6,566 nt of DNA, from positions 1-6,566 of the forward strand of contig JAGRHX010000123.1 of the NCBI GenBank assembly GCA_020444775.1. Reading direction: 5' to 3'. This stretch comes from Gammaproteobacteria bacterium (GTDB lineage: Bacteria; Pseudomonadota; Gammaproteobacteria; HK1). Positions 6,162 to 6,566 of this stretch are shown one piece after another; the stretch's first letter is position 1, and each line of letters begins with the position of its first letter. Made by a program: the position numbers and the translations under genes. The notes under the pieces were generated by a model that was not told the DNA's origin, did not search any database, and saw only the letters and a list, made by a program, of their open reading frames with translations.

Positions 6162-6272
6162 GGAACAACTGGCTTAATTGTTGAATTTTGTTGCGATATC
6201 GTCGCTTGCCCGCTGGACTTTAACCTGTAGGGTGAGCCTCGCGCCATAGGTGATCCACGCGTTCGTGCAACT

Positions 6273-6311
6273 CGGCCGCGGGGCACTGCCGGGAGGCAGG
6301 CCCCTGAGCCG
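6273..6311 (+). other. Long imperfect hairpin with GNRA tetraloop
   Basis: CTGCC (6286-6290) pairs with GGCAG (6295-6299) around a GGGA loop. The stem continues through one bulged A (6285) into GGGGC/GCCCC (6280-6284, 6300-6304), then across a 3x3 internal loop into CGGC/GCCG (6273-6276, 6308-6311). The 14 pairs with a GNRA loop on the + strand look like a structured RNA element. On the other strand the loop would be TCCC. Confidence 0.45.
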
Positions 6312-6339
6312 CGACGCTGGGGCACGACAGTGCGTGGTG

Positions 6340-6387
6340 CCCGGGGTGTAGACCCGGAAGGAATTCCGGTAAACTTCGGCGCCCGGG
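6340..6387 (+). other. Nested hairpin: CCGGAA-GGAA-TTCCGG inside a CCCGGG pair
   Basis: CCGGAA (6354-6359) and TTCCGG (6364-6369) pair around GGAA, again a GNRA loop on the + strand. An outer pair, CCCGGG (6340-6345) with CCCGGG (6382-6387), can enclose it. The first of these overlaps an alternative stem, GGGCAC/GTGCCC (6320-6325, 6337-6342), so mutually exclusive folds are possible. No T tract follows, so it is not a terminator. Confidence 0.4.
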
Positions 6388-6470
6388 AACCGACAACCTG
6401 CACGGATGCGACCGCGGCTGTCATCGCGATCATCACGAGGCACACGCGCGGAATGTCCCGGTCCACCCGA

Positions 6471-6522
6471 CCGGTTCTCATTGCCGGTTCTCATTGACCA
6501 TTATCACTGCCCGTTATCATTG
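6471..6522 (+). repeat. Four tandem 13-bp repeats ending at the tRNA-Thr 5' end
   Basis: CCGGTTCTCATTG occurs exactly at 6471-6483 and 6484-6496. A degenerate copy (8 of 13) is at 6497-6509 and a closer copy (11 of 13) at 6510-6522. The last base of copy four is the first base of the tRNA, and the tRNA's next bases (CCGGT) match the start of a further unit. The repeats occupy the place where the tRNA promoter must lie. Confidence 0.8.
6475..6504 (+). promoter_or_regulatory. Possible tRNA-Thr promoter inside the repeats
   Basis: TTCTCA (6475-6480) and CATTAT (6499-6504) each match 4 of 6 consensus bases and are 18 bases apart. Transcription from about 6511 would give an 11-base 5' leader before the tRNA. 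The match is modest and the repeat structure offers several near-equivalent hexamers. Confidence 0.28.
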
Positions 6523-6566
6523 CCGGTGTAGCTCAGTTGGCAGAGCAACTGATTCGTAATCAGTAG
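6522..6566 (+). tRNA. tRNA-Thr (anticodon CGT), 5' part, cut by window end
   Basis: The acceptor strand GCCGGTG (6522-6528) is followed by TA and a D arm GCTC...GAGC (6531-6546). The anticodon stem ACTGA/TCAGT (6548-6552, 6560-6564) carries a 7-base loop TTCGTAA with anticodon CGT at 6555-6557, decoding ACG threonine. The variable loop starts with AG; the T arm and 3' acceptor strand lie outside the window. Stem lengths, loop size and the U before the anticodon are all canonical. Confidence 0.93.

Larger units (their letters stand above)
6162..6521. other. Intergenic region between divergent PqqD-family gene and tRNA-Thr
   Basis: No convincing gene in 360 bases. From left to right it holds an AT-rich stretch (about 6174-6225) that should contain the - strand PqqD-family promoter, a very GC-rich block of hairpins (6273-6387), a 6-bp stem CCGGTC/GACCGG (6458-6474) and four 13-bp tandem repeats (6471-6522). 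On the - strand a weak -35/-10 pair, TTAAAG and GATATC with 17 bases between them (about 6196-6224), is the only promoter candidate; each matches 3 of 6 bases. Confidence 0.5.

Noticed and set aside
6340..6390. Signal recognition particle RNA, because of CCGGAAGGAA
   Set aside because: The ten-base match covers the SRP tetraloop region, but the conserved bases that should follow (GCAGCC) are absent and no long flanking helix of the SRP type forms.
6101..6481. - strand ORF starting with a signal-peptide-like stretch (VCLVMIAMTAAVASVQVV)
   Set aside because: It overlaps the 5' end of the PqqD-family gene by 61 bases in another frame, and everything after the hydrophobic stretch is low-complexity and unlike protein. 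Its ATG arises from the 13-bp repeat.
6174..6494. 106-codon - strand ORF in the same frame as the PqqD-family gene, ending at a TAA 15 bases before its start
   Set aside because: Composition is Arg/Pro/Ser/Gly-rich without a domain, and the other two - strand frames are also long and open, as expected in GC-rich DNA. The hairpin block explains much of this sequence better.

Overview
The window looks like chromosomal DNA of a GC-rich gammaproteobacterium. Gene order and protein style match the Xanthomonas-type (Xps) type II secretion (T2S) operon, whose known order ends K-L-M-N-D. The lineage (Xanthomonadales, Chromatiales or a relative) is an inference; nothing in the window fixes the species.

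Bases 1-5145 (+ strand) are the 3' part of a T2S operon: a few codons of a preceding gene (probably gspK), then gspL, gspM and a gspC/gspN-type gene, and after a 71-base AT-richer gap with a possible promoter, the secretin gene gspD. GspL, GspM and the GspC/N protein are inner-membrane platform parts with short N-terminal or central membrane segments. GspC/N spans the periplasm to reach the secretin. GspD is the outer-membrane channel and carries its own lipobox, so it probably needs no separate pilotin. The first genes overlap by 4 bases (GTGA, ATGA), which suggests translational coupling.

Bases 5146-5290 hold no gene but a perfect 9-bp GC hairpin between convergent units. Bases 5291-6161 (- strand) hold a clear small PqqD-family gene (5847-6161). 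Downstream of it is a 57-codon ORF (5291-5464) whose N-terminal half has a Y-x-x-P-x-L motif like that bound by PqqD-type RiPP recognition elements, mainly in lasso peptide leaders. A weak 129-codon ORF lies between them with ATGA junctions at both ends. No maturation enzyme is recognisable, so this is at most a minimal, orphan or decayed RiPP locus. It is the most novel-looking part of the window.

Bases 6162-6521 have no convincing gene. They hold a cluster of GC hairpins, two of which have GNRA tetraloops only when read on the + strand, and then four tandem copies of a 13-bp unit that run directly into a tRNA-Thr(CGT) gene, cut off by the window end at 6566.
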